DNA of 64,000 nucleotides from Bacteroidota bacterium (GCA_013377005.1 JACABE010000004.1:62001-126000); one strand, 5' to 3'; numbered from the stretch's first letter, positions 20,210 through 29,729 are shown. The notes: a model not told the origin generated them from the letters alone. A program made the numbers and translations.

Positions 20210-20850
20210 GAACGCGGATAACGCGAATCCCTAAAGGGAAACGCAGATAAAACGGATTTTAAACAATAAAATATCAGACACATATAAAAATTCGCGAATA
20301 TCAGCGTTTACGGAACGTATCCGTTTCATTTGCGTTCTAAATTTTTTATTACATAATTTCTAAAATTTAAAAGACTTTTTACTACTTAAATACTAACAAT
20401 CATTTATTGTCATATTTAAAATATAGCATTTATTTTTCATGAACACGGATGACGCAGATCCCTCAGGTAAACGCGAATTTAACTGGATTTTAAACAATAA
20501 CGTATCAAATACATATATAAAATCCGCGAATATCAGCTTTTACGGAACGTATCCGTTTCATCTGCGTTCTAAATTTTTTAATGCATAATTTCTATAATTT
20601 AAAAGACTTTTTACTACTTAAATACTAACAATCATTTATTGTCATATTTAAAATATAGCATTTATTTTTCATGAACACGGATGACGCAGATCCCTCAGGT
20701 AAACGCGAATTTAACTGGATTTTAAACAATAACGTATCAAATACATATATAAAATCCGCGAATATCAGCTTTTACGGAACGTATCCGTTTCATCTGCGTT
20801 CTAAATTTTTTAATGCATAATTTCTAAAATTTAAAAGACTTTTACTACTT
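20210..20850. repeat. Three tandem copies of a 231-232 bp MITE-like unit
   Basis: Units begin at 20210, 20441 and 20673 (steps 231 and 232 bp). Each has a 128-129 bp core that starts GAACRCGGATRACGC and ends TCTGCGTTC or TTTGCGTTC, so the core ends are inverted repeats of each other. The cores are 20210-20337, 20441-20569 and 20673-20801. The second and third units are almost identical, including the AT-rich spacer; the third is truncated near 20850. Each core also contains the small palindrome ACGGAACGTATCCGT. No transposase is present. The structure suggests a non-autonomous repeat amplified by tandem duplication. Confidence 0.8.
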
Positions 20851-20953
20851 ATAAAAACGCTTCCTGTTGAAATAAACATCATATTTATATTATTTTAAAA
20901 CGTATTTTTAGAAAATTAAACAAATAAAGCTAAGAAATGCTTAAATATTTTAT

Positions 20954-21011
20954 TATTTTTGCATTCGTTTTAGCCTTGTTGGTACATGATTTTTTATGTA
21001 ACTGACAGGGC
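20954..21011 (+). ncRNA. Promoter-like box followed at once by a long stem-loop (putative small RNA or leader)
   Basis: TATTTTTG at 20954-20961 matches the Bacteroidota -7 box. A few bases after the expected transcription start, 20973-20987 (GCCTTGTTGGTACAT) pairs with 20996-21011 (ATGTAACTGACAGGGC). By eye this is a stem of about 15 pairs including three G-T wobbles and one bulged A, with loop GATTTTTT. No coding frame explains it and no -33 box is evident. It could be a short structured RNA or the 5' end of a long leader for the DUF5674 gene. Confidence 0.35.
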
Positions 21012-21051
21012 GAAGCTGTGTATATGCAACACTTATTACAATTCTAAGCAA

Positions 21052-21083
21052 TTGAAATTCAATAGTTACTTTTTGTATTTTTG
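21052..21083 (+). promoter_or_regulatory. Candidate promoter for the DUF5674 gene pair
   Basis: TTG at 21052-21054 and TATTTTTG at 21076-21083 are 21 bp apart, close to the Bacteroidota -33/-7 arrangement. The resulting leader to the ATG at 21233 would be about 140 nt. Confidence 0.4.
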
Positions 21084-21232
21084 ATTATAAATATTTTTTA
21101 ATAAAAAGCCTAAAACCAAGCTTATTTCAATATGAAATGAGCAACAAAAATGTTTTCAAGCAATAAAATGAACTAATATTTTCAAATCTATCTTTCACTT
21201 TATAGGATTATATCTTTTACAATTTTACAGAA

Positions 21233-21574
21233 ATGCAAATAATATCGGAACCGAAAACATTAACAAGTCTTTGGAAAAATAAGAAAACTGATTTTTCTGA
21301 AATGATGAAGATTGTTGTGGATGTAGATAAAGAAATTTTAGCCATTGATGCTGAAATGCATTCAGATCTTGAGAGTTTTCTGTTGATAAATAATTCTGAA
21401 CAACAAAACTTATGGGGTGCTAATATTTATCCTTTTAAACATGACGATGATTACCTCGAATACACTTCGTTTATAAATATTCGTCCTTCGCAAGACAATA
21501 GAAGCATGGAAGTGATAAATTCAGCTATTCGTGAAAGAATAAAAAAAATAGTACATAATTTGATAATACGCTAA
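21233..21574 (+). CDS. DUF5674-like protein
   Basis: A 113-residue soluble protein without signal peptide or membrane segment. It resembles small proteins I recall as DUF5674. The features are an N-terminal EPKTLTSL segment, a central VVDVDKEILAIDAEMHSD, then the pattern LWGANIYPFK..DYLEYTSFINIRPSQDNRS and a basic C-terminal helix. Function unknown. The next gene starts 4 bp after its stop, suggesting translation from one transcript. The family assignment is from memory of conserved residues (INIRPSQ-N-S) and should be treated as likely. Confidence 0.65.
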   Translation: MQIISEPKTLTSLWKNKKTDFSEMMKIVVDVDKEILAIDAEMHSDLESFLLINNSEQQNLWGANIYPFKHDDDYLEYTSFINIRPSQDNRSMEVINSAIRERIKKIVHNLIIR

Positions 21575-21578
21575 CATA

Positions 21579-21929
21579 ATGCATGTTCTTCAATATCATA
21601 AATCTCTTAGTATTGAAAAATGGAGTATGTATCCTAAAATGCAACAAGTTTTAATGATTTCAAATGAATTAAACAGAGCAAAGAACTGGATTCTTAAAAA
21701 CCAAAACCTCGAAGCAAACTTAGCTTATGAGCGTGCATTTGAATTAATTTATTTAACCTTAGCAGATAATAAATGGCTTAATACGTCTAAAGAGTTATTC
21801 AGATTAAAAGAAACTTTAGGAGAACTTTACTGTCAGGAAACTAAAGATTTAAAAAAAAACAATTTATGTTTGCAGTTATTGTTAACTTTTACAACAGAAT
21901 CTTATAACCTTTTGGCTAATTATAATTAA
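21579..21929 (+). CDS. Hypothetical helical protein paired with the DUF5674 gene
   Basis: A 116-residue protein I do not recognise. It appears entirely helical (for example SNELNRAKNWILKN and LAYERAFELIYLTL), with no signal peptide or membrane segment. It starts 4 bp after the DUF5674-like gene, so the two are probably co-translated. The close pairing of two small soluble proteins could suggest a physical complex. There is no specific evidence for a toxin-antitoxin or any enzymatic function. Confidence 0.6.
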   Translation: MHVLQYHKSLSIEKWSMYPKMQQVLMISNELNRAKNWILKNQNLEANLAYERAFELIYLTLADNKWLNTSKELFRLKETLGELYCQETKDLKKNNLCLQLLLTFTTESYNLLANYN

Positions 21930-22012
21930 ATTTAGTTATTTTACTTTTCTCATTACTTCAACACTTTAAAAGCTTTATAAATTCATTAAATTTCACTTAA
22001 ACCCATTCCATT

Positions 22013-23206
22013 ATGCATTTCGATTATTTAATTATAGGTGGAGGAATTATCGGTTTGTCCATTGCCAGGGATTTGAGAAACAGATTTCCAGATGCAAAAA
22101 TTGCTTTGCTTGAGAAAGAAGCAGATGTTGCTTATCACAGTAGTGGAAGAAATAGTGGCGTATTACATGCCGGTTTTTATTACACAGCTGATTCATTAAA
22201 GGCAAAATTTACCCGCGACGGCAACAAACTGATGAGAGAATATTGTTATGCCAATAAGTTAAAAATAAACGAATGTAAAAAAGTTGTTGTTGCCAAAGAT
22301 GAAAGCGAATTACCTTCTTTGTTTGAACTAGATAAAAGAGGAAAAGCTAACGGTGTTGATGTTAGCATCATTGACGAAAAACAATTGTTTGATATAGACC
22401 CCAATGTCAAGACTTTCAAACATGCTTTGTATTCTCCCAGCACAGCTACAGTTGATCCGGTTGAAGTAAATCAGGCAGTTAAAAATGAACTGAAACAAAA
22501 AGGTGTTACGTTTTTTTTCGGAGAAGCATATTCAGCAAGAGTTGAGGGAAATAAAATAAAAACTTTAAAAGGAAATATATATTCAGCCACTAAATTAATA
22601 AATGCAGCCGGTTTATATGCCGATAAAGTTGCAAAGGATTTCGGGTTCTCAAAAAAATATACTATCATTCCGTTTAAAGGTGTTTACCTGAAATACCATG
22701 GAAACGAAAAACCGGTTTCGACAAATGTATATCCTGTTCCTAATTTAAAAAATCCATTTCTAGGTGTACATTTTACCGTAACAGTAGATGGTACAGTAAA
22801 GATAGGTCCAACTTCAATGCCTGCTTTTTGGAGAGAAAACTACAAAGGCTTCGACCAATTTAGTGCTACTGAAACTATAAATATTTTATCTTGGGAAGCC
22901 CGACTCTTTTTGAGCAACGCATTTGGGTTTAGAAATCTTGCTATAGATGAGATAAAAAAATACAATATGAAGTATTTTGCAGGTTTAGCCGAAAATCTTG
23001 TTAAAAACTTAGATGTAAAAGGTTTTAACGAATGGGGAAAGCCAGGCATTCGGGCTCAATTACTTAATATGCAAACCAAAGAATTGGTGATGGACTTTGT
23101 AGTTGAAGGAGATAAAGATTGTATTCATGTATTGAATGCAGTTTCGCCTGCATTTACTTGTAGTTTTCCATTTGCAAAATGGGTAGTGGATAATTATGTA
23201 ATTTAG
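22013..23206 (+). CDS. lhgO: L-2-hydroxyglutarate oxidase
   Basis: FAD-dependent enzyme that oxidises L-2-hydroxyglutarate to 2-oxoglutarate, passing electrons to oxygen or the quinone pool. The 397-residue protein begins with the dinucleotide-binding motif IIGGGIIGLSIARDL. It continues with the hallmark HSSGRNSGVLHAGFYY, where DAO-family enzymes carry flavin-contacting residues. The C-terminal part has the expected WGKPGIRAQL and a closing VLNAVSPAFTCSFPFAKWV. Length and motifs fit LhgO better than other DAO-family oxidases. It precedes the polysaccharide locus but shows no metabolic link to it. Confidence 0.93.
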   Translation: MHFDYLIIGGGIIGLSIARDLRNRFPDAKIALLEKEADVAYHSSGRNSGVLHAGFYYTADSLKAKFTRDGNKLMREYCYANKLKINECKKVVVAKDESELPSLFELDKRGKANGVDVSIIDEKQLFDIDPNVKTFKHALYSPSTATVDPVEVNQAVKNELKQKGVTFFFGEAYSARVEGNKIKTLKGNIYSATKLINAAGLYADKVAKDFGFSKKYTIIPFKGVYLKYHGNEKPVSTNVYPVPNLKNPFLGVHFTVTVDGTVKIGPTSMPAFWRENYKGFDQFSATETINILSWEARLFLSNAFGFRNLAIDEIKKYNMKYFAGLAENLVKNLDVKGFNEWGKPGIRAQLLNMQTKELVMDFVVEGDKDCIHVLNAVSPAFTCSFPFAKWVVDNYVI

Positions 23207-23329
23207 GATTGTATAGGGAATGATACAAATATTAACTATTTTTAAATAACAATTAAATCATAAAAATACTCCTAGATACTTTCAAATTTTTTAAATTAGT
23301 AAAAATATTAACTTTAAAACTCAAATCCT

Positions 23330-24607
23330 ATGTCTCATAAAATTTGTATGATTGGTTTAGGCTATGTGGGGCTTCCTTTGGCTGTTGAATTTGCTAAACA
23401 TTTCCCTGTTATTGGCTTTGACATTAAGAAAGAACGTATTAAAGAACTCAACCAAGGGCACGATAATACATTAGAAGTAGAGGATCAAAATCTACAATCA
23501 GTTTTAAAAACAAATATTCAAAAAGGAAATGGGTTATACCTTACGAGTTTATTGGACGAAATTCGTGATTGCAACATTTACATCGTTACTGTTCCCACAC
23601 CAGTTGACAAAAATAACCGTCCTGACCTAACACCTTTGATAAAAGCCAGTGAAACAATTGGGAAAGTAATTAGCAAAGGAGATATAGTTATTTACGAATC
23701 AACTGTTTACCCAGGTTGTACTGAAGAAGATTGTTTGCCAGTAATAGAAAATGTATCTGGTATGAAACTCAATGTTGATTTTTATGCCGGTTATTCACCA
23801 GAGCGAATCAATCCTGGTGATAAAGAGCATACCGTAACTACTATTCATAAAGTAACTTCCGGATCTACTCCCGAAATAGCCGAAGTAGTTGACCAATTAT
23901 ACAAAACTGTTATAAAAGCAGGAACACACAAAGCTCCTTCTATTCGTGTTGCAGAAACTGCAAAAGTTATTGAAAATTCACAACGTGATATAAACATAGC
24001 TTTTGTAAACGAATTGGCACGTATATGTGCTCACATGAACCTCGACACACGTGCGGTTTTGGATGCAGCCGGAACAAAATGGAATTTTTTGAAATTTTCG
24101 CCAGGATTAGTGGGTGGGCACTGCATTGGAGTTGATCCTTATTATATTGCTCAAAAAGCACAAGAGTTGGGTTATCACCCTGAAATTATTCTTGCCGGAC
24201 GGCGTATGAATGATAGTATGGGAGCATGGATTGCTTCCCAAACCATTAAATTAATGATTAAAAAGAGCATCCCCGTCAATAATTCTCATGTGTTGGTATT
24301 GGGTATAACCTTTAAAGAAAATTGTCCTGATGTAAGAAATACAAAAGTAGTGGATGTAGTAAATGAACTTCGCCAATTCGGATGCAATGTTGATATTTAT
24401 GATCCTTGGGGTAGTGCAGAAGAAGTAAGACACGAATACAACGAAGCACTAATTCCTTCCTTTGAGTTGGAAGATTATGATACCATCGTTTTGGCAGTTG
24501 CACACAATGAATTTAAGGAAATTAATTTCAGTGAACGCAAAAAAAAATCAGTATTATACGATATTAAATCGATACTTCCTTCAGAAATCGTTGATGGTAG
24601 GCTATAG
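23330..24607 (+). CDS. tviB: UDP-N-acetyl-hexosamine 6-dehydrogenase (TviB/WbpO type)
   Basis: NAD-dependent four-electron oxidation of C6 of a UDP-HexNAc to the uronic acid, first committed step of the locus's UDP-GalNAcA-type sugar. The N-terminal Rossmann motif is GLGYVGLPLA (residues 7-16). The catalytic cysteine is Cys265 in GLVGGHCIGVDPYYI. The C-terminal UDP-binding domain contains GITFKENCPDVRNTKV. Length (425 aa) and the sequence around SPERINPGD fit the TviB/WbpO group acting on UDP-GlcNAc/GalNAc rather than UDP-glucose. The TviC/WbpP-like epimerase follows 164 bp downstream, the classical pair. Confidence 0.9.
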   Translation: MSHKICMIGLGYVGLPLAVEFAKHFPVIGFDIKKERIKELNQGHDNTLEVEDQNLQSVLKTNIQKGNGLYLTSLLDEIRDCNIYIVTVPTPVDKNNRPDLTPLIKASETIGKVISKGDIVIYESTVYPGCTEEDCLPVIENVSGMKLNVDFYAGYSPERINPGDKEHTVTTIHKVTSGSTPEIAEVVDQLYKTVIKAGTHKAPSIRVAETAKVIENSQRDINIAFVNELARICAHMNLDTRAVLDAAGTKWNFLKFSPGLVGGHCIGVDPYYIAQKAQELGYHPEIILAGRRMNDSMGAWIASQTIKLMIKKSIPVNNSHVLVLGITFKENCPDVRNTKVVDVVNELRQFGCNVDIYDPWGSAEEVRHEYNEALIPSFELEDYDTIVLAVAHNEFKEINFSERKKKSVLYDIKSILPSEIVDGRL

Positions 24608-24771
24608 CTAGTAATTGATAATTAATGTAATAAAAGAATCAGAAACGTAGAAGCAAAGTCTTCTGCTTTTACAAACATTAATAATTATTATAACTAAATA
24701 AATTTCTAAAATACTATCTGGTCTAATTATATCAATTTCCTCCTAACTTAACAATTCTAACCATAAATCAA

Positions 24772-25764
24772 ATGTCCTACAACAAAATTAATAATACTCG
24801 TATACTTGTAACTGGTGGCGCAGGGTTTATCGGATCAAATCTTTGCGAAGATTTATTGAAATATGACAATGAAGTTGTTTGTTTAGATAATTTTGCAACT
24901 GGACGTGTTGAAAATATTAAAGATTTCCTGAATCATCCAAAATTTAAATTAATAGTTGGTGATATTCGTAATCCGGATGATTGCAAAAAGGCAATGGAAG
25001 GCATAGAAATAGTACTTCAAGAGGCAGCTTTAGGCTCTGTACCAAGATCACTAAACGATCCAGCAACTTCAAATGCAGTAAATATTAGCGGTTTTCTGAA
25101 TATACTCATAGCAGCACGCGATGAAAAAGTAAAACGTGTTGTTTATGCAGCCAGTTCCTCTACATACGGAGATTCCCCAAATTTACCAAAAATAGAAGAT
25201 GTTATCGGAAAACCACTTTCACCTTATGCCGTTACAAAATATGTAAATGAACTTTATGCACAAGTTTTTAAATTAAACTATGGGTTAGATACTATTGGGT
25301 TACGTTACTTTAATGTATATGGCAGAAGACAAAATCCAAACGGAGCCTATGCTGCTGTAATTCCAAAATTTACCATGCAGTTGATGGACTACGAATCTCC
25401 CCTAATAAATGGAGATGGTACCAATTCCCGTGATTTTACATACATTGACAATGTAATTCAAATGAATCACCTGGCAGCTATAACATCAAAAAAAGAAGCA
25501 ATAGGAGAAATATTTAATACAGCAGTCGGAGACAGAAACGATTTAAACATGTTAGTTCATTATCTTAAACAGTATTTAAGTGAGTTTGATTCTACTATAT
25601 CTAATGTTGAAATAAAATATGGATCAAACAGACAAGGAGATATCCCCCACTCGCTAGCAAGTATAGAAAAAGCACAAACGCTTCTTAATTACAAGCCTAC
25701 ACATAATTTACAAATGGGTTTGAAAGAAGCGGTTAAATGGTATTGGGAAAATCTGAAAAAATAG
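24772..25764 (+). CDS. tviC: UDP-N-acetylglucosamine(-uronate) 4-epimerase (TviC/WbpP type)
   Basis: SDR enzyme interconverting gluco and galacto forms of UDP-HexNAc or its uronic acid. The NAD-binding motif is VTGGAGFIGSNL near the N-terminus. Catalytic Tyr152 and Lys156 lie in SPYAVTK, preceded by YAASSSTYGDS. The signature EAALGSVPRSLNDP marks the WbpP/TviC branch rather than GalE. With the upstream dehydrogenase it would supply UDP-GalNAcA. The C-terminus (NLQMGLKEAVKWYW) is complete, and the next gene begins within about 30 bp. Confidence 0.9.
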   Translation: MSYNKINNTRILVTGGAGFIGSNLCEDLLKYDNEVVCLDNFATGRVENIKDFLNHPKFKLIVGDIRNPDDCKKAMEGIEIVLQEAALGSVPRSLNDPATSNAVNISGFLNILIAARDEKVKRVVYAASSSTYGDSPNLPKIEDVIGKPLSPYAVTKYVNELYAQVFKLNYGLDTIGLRYFNVYGRRQNPNGAYAAVIPKFTMQLMDYESPLINGDGTNSRDFTYIDNVIQMNHLAAITSKKEAIGEIFNTAVGDRNDLNMLVHYLKQYLSEFDSTISNVEIKYGSNRQGDIPHSLASIEKAQTLLNYKPTHNLQMGLKEAVKWYWENLKK

Positions 25765-25790
25765 TATTGAAGCAAAAATTAAAAAAACTA

Positions 25791-27152
25791 ATGATAAATG
25801 TACTTGAAAAAATAAAAAAGATTATTAATAATGGGCAAGAAAGAACCGTTAAATTTAAAAAAAATATTTTAAAAATGGTTATAAACAGAGGTCTAAGTCT
25901 TATTTTAAGCCTTCTTTTTGTTCCATTATTTTTAAATTGTCTTGATGTAGTGCATTATGGTATTTGGGTTACTATTTTTACTTTGGTTAATTGGATTGGA
26001 TTTTTTGATATTGGAATAGGTCAGGGATTAAGAAATAAACTAGCTGAATCTATTGCAAAGGGTGATTTCCAATTAGCAAAATCTTATGTAAGTACCGCAT
26101 ATGTTGCATTATTTATACTTTTTTTTGCGATAATATTTGTCTTTTTAATACTTTCAATTTTTATTGACTGGTCTTTCATTGTCAATCCTCCTTTAGGAAT
26201 TGAAAACGAAACGAATAGGCTAATAATAATCGTTTTTTGTATGATGTGTGTTAATTTTGCAATTCGAATTTTTAATTCCATATTATTAGCCATGCAAATG
26301 CCTTCTGTTTCATCCTATAGCGATTTAATAAGTCAGGGAGCTTGCTTGATAATAATATTTATCATGTCAAAAACTGATTATTCTAAGTCTTTATTTACAT
26401 TTGGTTTAGTAATGACGATAGTCCCATCTATCGTAACATTTTTATTCAGTTATTACTTTTTTAGAAATAAGTTTAAACTAATTTCTCCTTCATATAAATA
26501 TTTTGAAAAAGGTAAAATAAAATCAATACTAATGCTTGGAGGTAGTTTTTTTATAATACAGGTAACATGGATAATATTAACACAAACAAATAACATAATT
26601 ATTGCAAATCTTACAGGCCCTCAAGATGTTGCCGAATATTATATTGCTTTCAGGTATATGTCCATATTACTTATGGGATTTACAATTATCACAACTCCAT
26701 TATGGTCTGCTACAACTGAAGCATACGTTAAAAATGACATAAAATGGATAAGAAAAACGGTAAGAACTATGATTATTTTATTGACTTTTGTTTTTATTAT
26801 TGGTGTATTCATGTTAATTTTTTCTGACCTTGCTTTTAAGCTATGGATAAAAAATAAGATACCAATTAGCAAACTAATGCTTTTTTTACTCTTTATTTAC
26901 TTTATCATTCAAATGCTTTGGTCAATATTTGGAAGTGTAATTAATGGAATAGGTAAAATTCGGTTTCAACTAATTGTTACTGTTATTGGGGCATGTATAC
27001 ATGTACCATTGGCTATAATTTTAGGCAGAAAATTCGGTTCTTCTGGTGTTGTATTATCAATGTTGATTATAACTTCCACTTTTTTAATTTGGGCACCCTA
27101 TCAATATAAAAAACTATTAAACCACACTGCTAAAGGTATTTGGAGTAAATAA
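25791..27152 (+). CDS. wzx: Wzx-type polysaccharide flippase
   Basis: Inner-membrane MATE-like transporter that flips lipid-linked repeat units to the periplasm. About 12-14 hydrophobic segments cover almost the whole protein. The N-terminal part has the pattern NGQERTVKFKKNIL..GLSLILSLLFVPLFLNCL and DIGIGQGLRNKLAESIAKGD, characteristic of Bacteroidota flippases in capsule loci. I use the ATG at 25791 (MINVLEKIKK). An upstream in-frame ATG at 25737 overlaps the epimerase gene and would add a nonconserved basic extension. The Wzy-like polymerase starts 6 bp after the stop, which indicates an operon and a Wzx/Wzy-dependent pathway. Base composition is visibly more AT-rich than in the preceding sugar-nucleotide genes. 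Confidence 0.88.
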   Translation: MINVLEKIKKIINNGQERTVKFKKNILKMVINRGLSLILSLLFVPLFLNCLDVVHYGIWVTIFTLVNWIGFFDIGIGQGLRNKLAESIAKGDFQLAKSYVSTAYVALFILFFAIIFVFLILSIFIDWSFIVNPPLGIENETNRLIIIVFCMMCVNFAIRIFNSILLAMQMPSVSSYSDLISQGACLIIIFIMSKTDYSKSLFTFGLVMTIVPSIVTFLFSYYFFRNKFKLISPSYKYFEKGKIKSILMLGGSFFIIQVTWIILTQTNNIIIANLTGPQDVAEYYIAFRYMSILLMGFTIITTPLWSATTEAYVKNDIKWIRKTVRTMIILLTFVFIIGVFMLIFSDLAFKLWIKNKIPISKLMLFLLFIYFIIQMLWSIFGSVINGIGKIRFQLIVTVIGACIHVPLAIILGRKFGSSGVVLSMLIITSTFLIWAPYQYKKLLNHTAKGIWSK

Positions 27153-27158
27153 ATCTGT

Positions 27159-28433
27159 ATGGAAAGAATTAAAAAAGAAACATCAGGAATAATAGGAATT
27201 AAAGATTTTTTATTATTACTATATCTAATTATAGTGATTGCAAATGCTTCTATATTAACTTCTGAAGCATCCTTCCTTTATTATGGGCTTTTGATAACTT
27301 TCCTAATCTTCCTTTTTACAAATGGTATAAAAATAGATAGGTTTATCTTGATAATTTTAATTTTTTGGATATTTATTAATTTTTTTTCAAGCATATTCAA
27401 TGTTTCCTATTTTAATTTTAATCTAGTTATTGGTTATCCTATACGCTTTTTGATTTCCTATTTTATTTTAAAAATTATTGGAAACGAATTCTGGAAAAAA
27501 TTTGAAAAAATAATATTCTTTTTGACTGTTTTATCTTCAATTATTTATTTACTGAATATTTTATTTCCAAGTTTCTTTATTGAATTATCAGAAATATTTA
27601 AGCCAATTACAGCAAAAATATTCACTGACAGGTACCTTTATTACTGGAATTCTATTATTTACACCCATGCTTTTATAGGTACCGATATCAATAGTATAAG
27701 TTATCTGCGTAATTCAGGATTTATGTGGGAACCCGGTGCCTTTTCAATGATAATTATAATTTCTATTATTTATAACTGGTTGATTGATGGTATTAAAATT
27801 TCCCATAAAATATTTATATATATCATCGTACTCATTACTACATTTTCAACAGCAGGATATTTAAGCCTAGCACTTTTATTGATAATTTATTTATTTGCAA
27901 GTAAAAATTATTTTGCATGGGTCTTCATTATAGTTTTTGCAACTTTCGGTCTAACATCATTGTTGCAAGTTGATTTTCTTGCACCAAAAATAAATCAACT
28001 TATTACAGATCAAAATCAGGGTAATGCTGGTTATGATAAAAACAAACAAATTTATGAGGTCAACCGTTATGCTGCTTTTCTGCTGAAGTTTTATCAGTTT
28101 ACAAAATACCCCTTTGGTAATGGAGTAGTTGCTGACAAGGAAGTAAAAGGGGATGTATTCAGAACTGATGGCGTAAATGGAATTGGAGATATTTTATTCA
28201 GATGGGGGATAGTCGGGATTATTTTTTTATTTAATTCATTTATCAAATTTATCAGATTATTGGGAGACGGTTTTAAAAAAGGATGGTTTGTTTACTTAAT
28301 TTTAATTTCTGCTATAACCATAGTGTTTTTTTCGAATCCAATAGAAACGAATCCAATACTGTACTTAATAGTATTTACTCCTTATGTATTTAAAGCAAAA
28401 AACAATCAATTGGCAAAAAAACACAATGGATAA
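27159..28433 (+). CDS. wzy: Wzy-type O-antigen/capsule polymerase
   Basis: Integral membrane protein (424 aa) with about ten hydrophobic segments and a large extracytoplasmic loop near the middle containing SYLRNSGFMWEPGAFS, a motif frequent in Wzy/EpsG-like polymerases of Bacteroidota. It would polymerise repeat units in the periplasm. Sequences of this class diverge fast, so the assignment rests on topology, the RNSGFMWEPG motif and its position between the flippase and a glycosyltransferase. It overlaps the next gene by 8 bp. Confidence 0.8.
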   Translation: MERIKKETSGIIGIKDFLLLLYLIIVIANASILTSEASFLYYGLLITFLIFLFTNGIKIDRFILIILIFWIFINFFSSIFNVSYFNFNLVIGYPIRFLISYFILKIIGNEFWKKFEKIIFFLTVLSSIIYLLNILFPSFFIELSEIFKPITAKIFTDRYLYYWNSIIYTHAFIGTDINSISYLRNSGFMWEPGAFSMIIIISIIYNWLIDGIKISHKIFIYIIVLITTFSTAGYLSLALLLIIYLFASKNYFAWVFIIVFATFGLTSLLQVDFLAPKINQLITDQNQGNAGYDKNKQIYEVNRYAAFLLKFYQFTKYPFGNGVVADKEVKGDVFRTDGVNGIGDILFRWGIVGIIFLFNSFIKFIRLLGDGFKKGWFVYLILISAITIVFFSNPIETNPILYLIVFTPYVFKAKNNQLAKKHNG

Positions 28434-29631
28434 AGTAAATCATATTGGGATAATTTGTGGTTATCCATTTCCTTCGGGAATGGCAGCAACAAATAGAATT
28501 ATTTCATATTCAAAAGGTTTTATTGAAAATGATATATCTGTTGATATTTTTGTTTTTTGCCCATTTGAAAGATTGCAAAATGTCAATAATATTCAGGGGG
28601 AAATAAGTGGCGTAAATTATTATTATCCTAATTGGAGGTGGTCAAAAAACAAATTCACAAGGGTATTATTTGATAGACTTATAGCATTATTTTATACATT
28701 TAGAAGAATCAATCTCGAGCATAAAAAAAGAAAATTTGATTTTATATTTATCAGTAATGATTTTATATATATTTTATTCTTATTTCTTCCTTTTTTAAAA
28801 ATAAAAAGAATTAAGACAATTTTTATAACGGATGAATATCCCACGCCTATTCGGATTTATTTAAAAAACAATATACCAAAATGGAAGAGTATTACATACA
28901 ATATTATTTTCAAGTATTTTACTGCAATGGTATTTATGACTGAAAACCTCTCAAGATTCTTTAATAATTTTGCCCAAAAGCCCAGTTTTATTATGTCAAC
29001 AATAACTGACACCTCTCGTTTTGATAACAAAAGCGATACAATATCAGATAAAAGCATAAGAAAATACATTTGTTATATGGGTAATCTAGAATTATCAAAG
29101 GATAATGTTGATAATATTATCAGAGCATTTGAGAAAATAAAAGATTTTCATACTGAAATTGACTTATATATTTATGGAGAATCTTCAATAAAAGATATGA
29201 ATTTTATTAAAAATCTTATTGTAAATCTATCACTGGAAACCAGAGTCATTTTAAAAGGACGTATTGATTTTAATGAAGTACCAAAAATATTGAAAAATGC
29301 ATATATTCTAGTTTCGTCACAGCCAAAAACTAAAAGAGCAGAAGGTGGGTTTCCAACAAAATTAGGAGAATACATGGCATCAAATGTACCAACATTAATA
29401 ACTGACGTCGGAGAGATAACAAAATATGTTAAAGATCAAGAAAATGTATTTATTTGTGAAGCAGAAAATGATTTTAAGTACGCAGAAAAATTAAATTTTA
29501 TTATAAATAATTACGATTTTGCAAAAAAAGTAGCCTTACAAGGCAAAATCTTTTTATACGAAAATTATGATTATAAATCTGTAGGTAAAAAATTGGTAGA
29601 TTTTTTATATTCAGTTAACCAAATAGATTAA
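28426..29631 (+). CDS. GT4-type glycosyltransferase
   Basis: GT-B fold sugar transferase for repeat-unit assembly at the cytoplasmic face. The N-terminus IGIICGYPFPSGMAATNR is the acceptor-side Rossmann start, and the C-terminal domain carries GGFPTKLGEYMASNVPTLITDVGE, the nucleotide-sugar-binding E-x7-E region of GT4 enzymes. I start at the ATG at 28426, overlapping wzy by 8 bp; the longer frame from 28384 adds residues without family similarity. It shares its N-terminal AATNR motif and the GGFPTKLGEY motif with the transferase at 40072-41262, so the two appear related. Sugar specificity cannot be read. Confidence 0.82.
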   Translation: MDKVNHIGIICGYPFPSGMAATNRIISYSKGFIENDISVDIFVFCPFERLQNVNNIQGEISGVNYYYPNWRWSKNKFTRVLFDRLIALFYTFRRINLEHKKRKFDFIFISNDFIYILFLFLPFLKIKRIKTIFITDEYPTPIRIYLKNNIPKWKSITYNIIFKYFTAMVFMTENLSRFFNNFAQKPSFIMSTITDTSRFDNKSDTISDKSIRKYICYMGNLELSKDNVDNIIRAFEKIKDFHTEIDLYIYGESSIKDMNFIKNLIVNLSLETRVILKGRIDFNEVPKILKNAYILVSSQPKTKRAEGGFPTKLGEYMASNVPTLITDVGEITKYVKDQENVFICEAENDFKYAEKLNFIINNYDFAKKVALQGKIFLYENYDYKSVGKKLVDFLYSVNQID

Positions 29632-29729
29632 TAAATTTGTTTTAATCACTAAGCAGAACTATGTTATTCTTTAGCAAATAAAAATACTTAAGTATTTAAT
29701 TTCCTTTCATTGTATTATTAAATTAAAAA

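Larger units (their letters stand above)
19593..21232. other. 1.6-kb gene-free region between the giant adhesin and the DUF5674 gene
   Basis: No convincing coding frame is present. The stretch holds a leader hairpin at 19670-19697 and very AT-rich DNA to about 20010. It then has a degenerate repeat fragment at 20014-20060, three tandem repeat units from 20210 to about 20850, a promoter-like box and a long stem-loop at 20954-21011, and a second promoter candidate at 21052-21083. Confidence 0.8.

Noticed and set aside
20210-20850. Regular repeats that could be taken for a CRISPR array
   Set aside because: Units are 231-232 bp and near-identical along their length, with no 25-40 bp direct repeats separated by unique spacers and no cas genes nearby.
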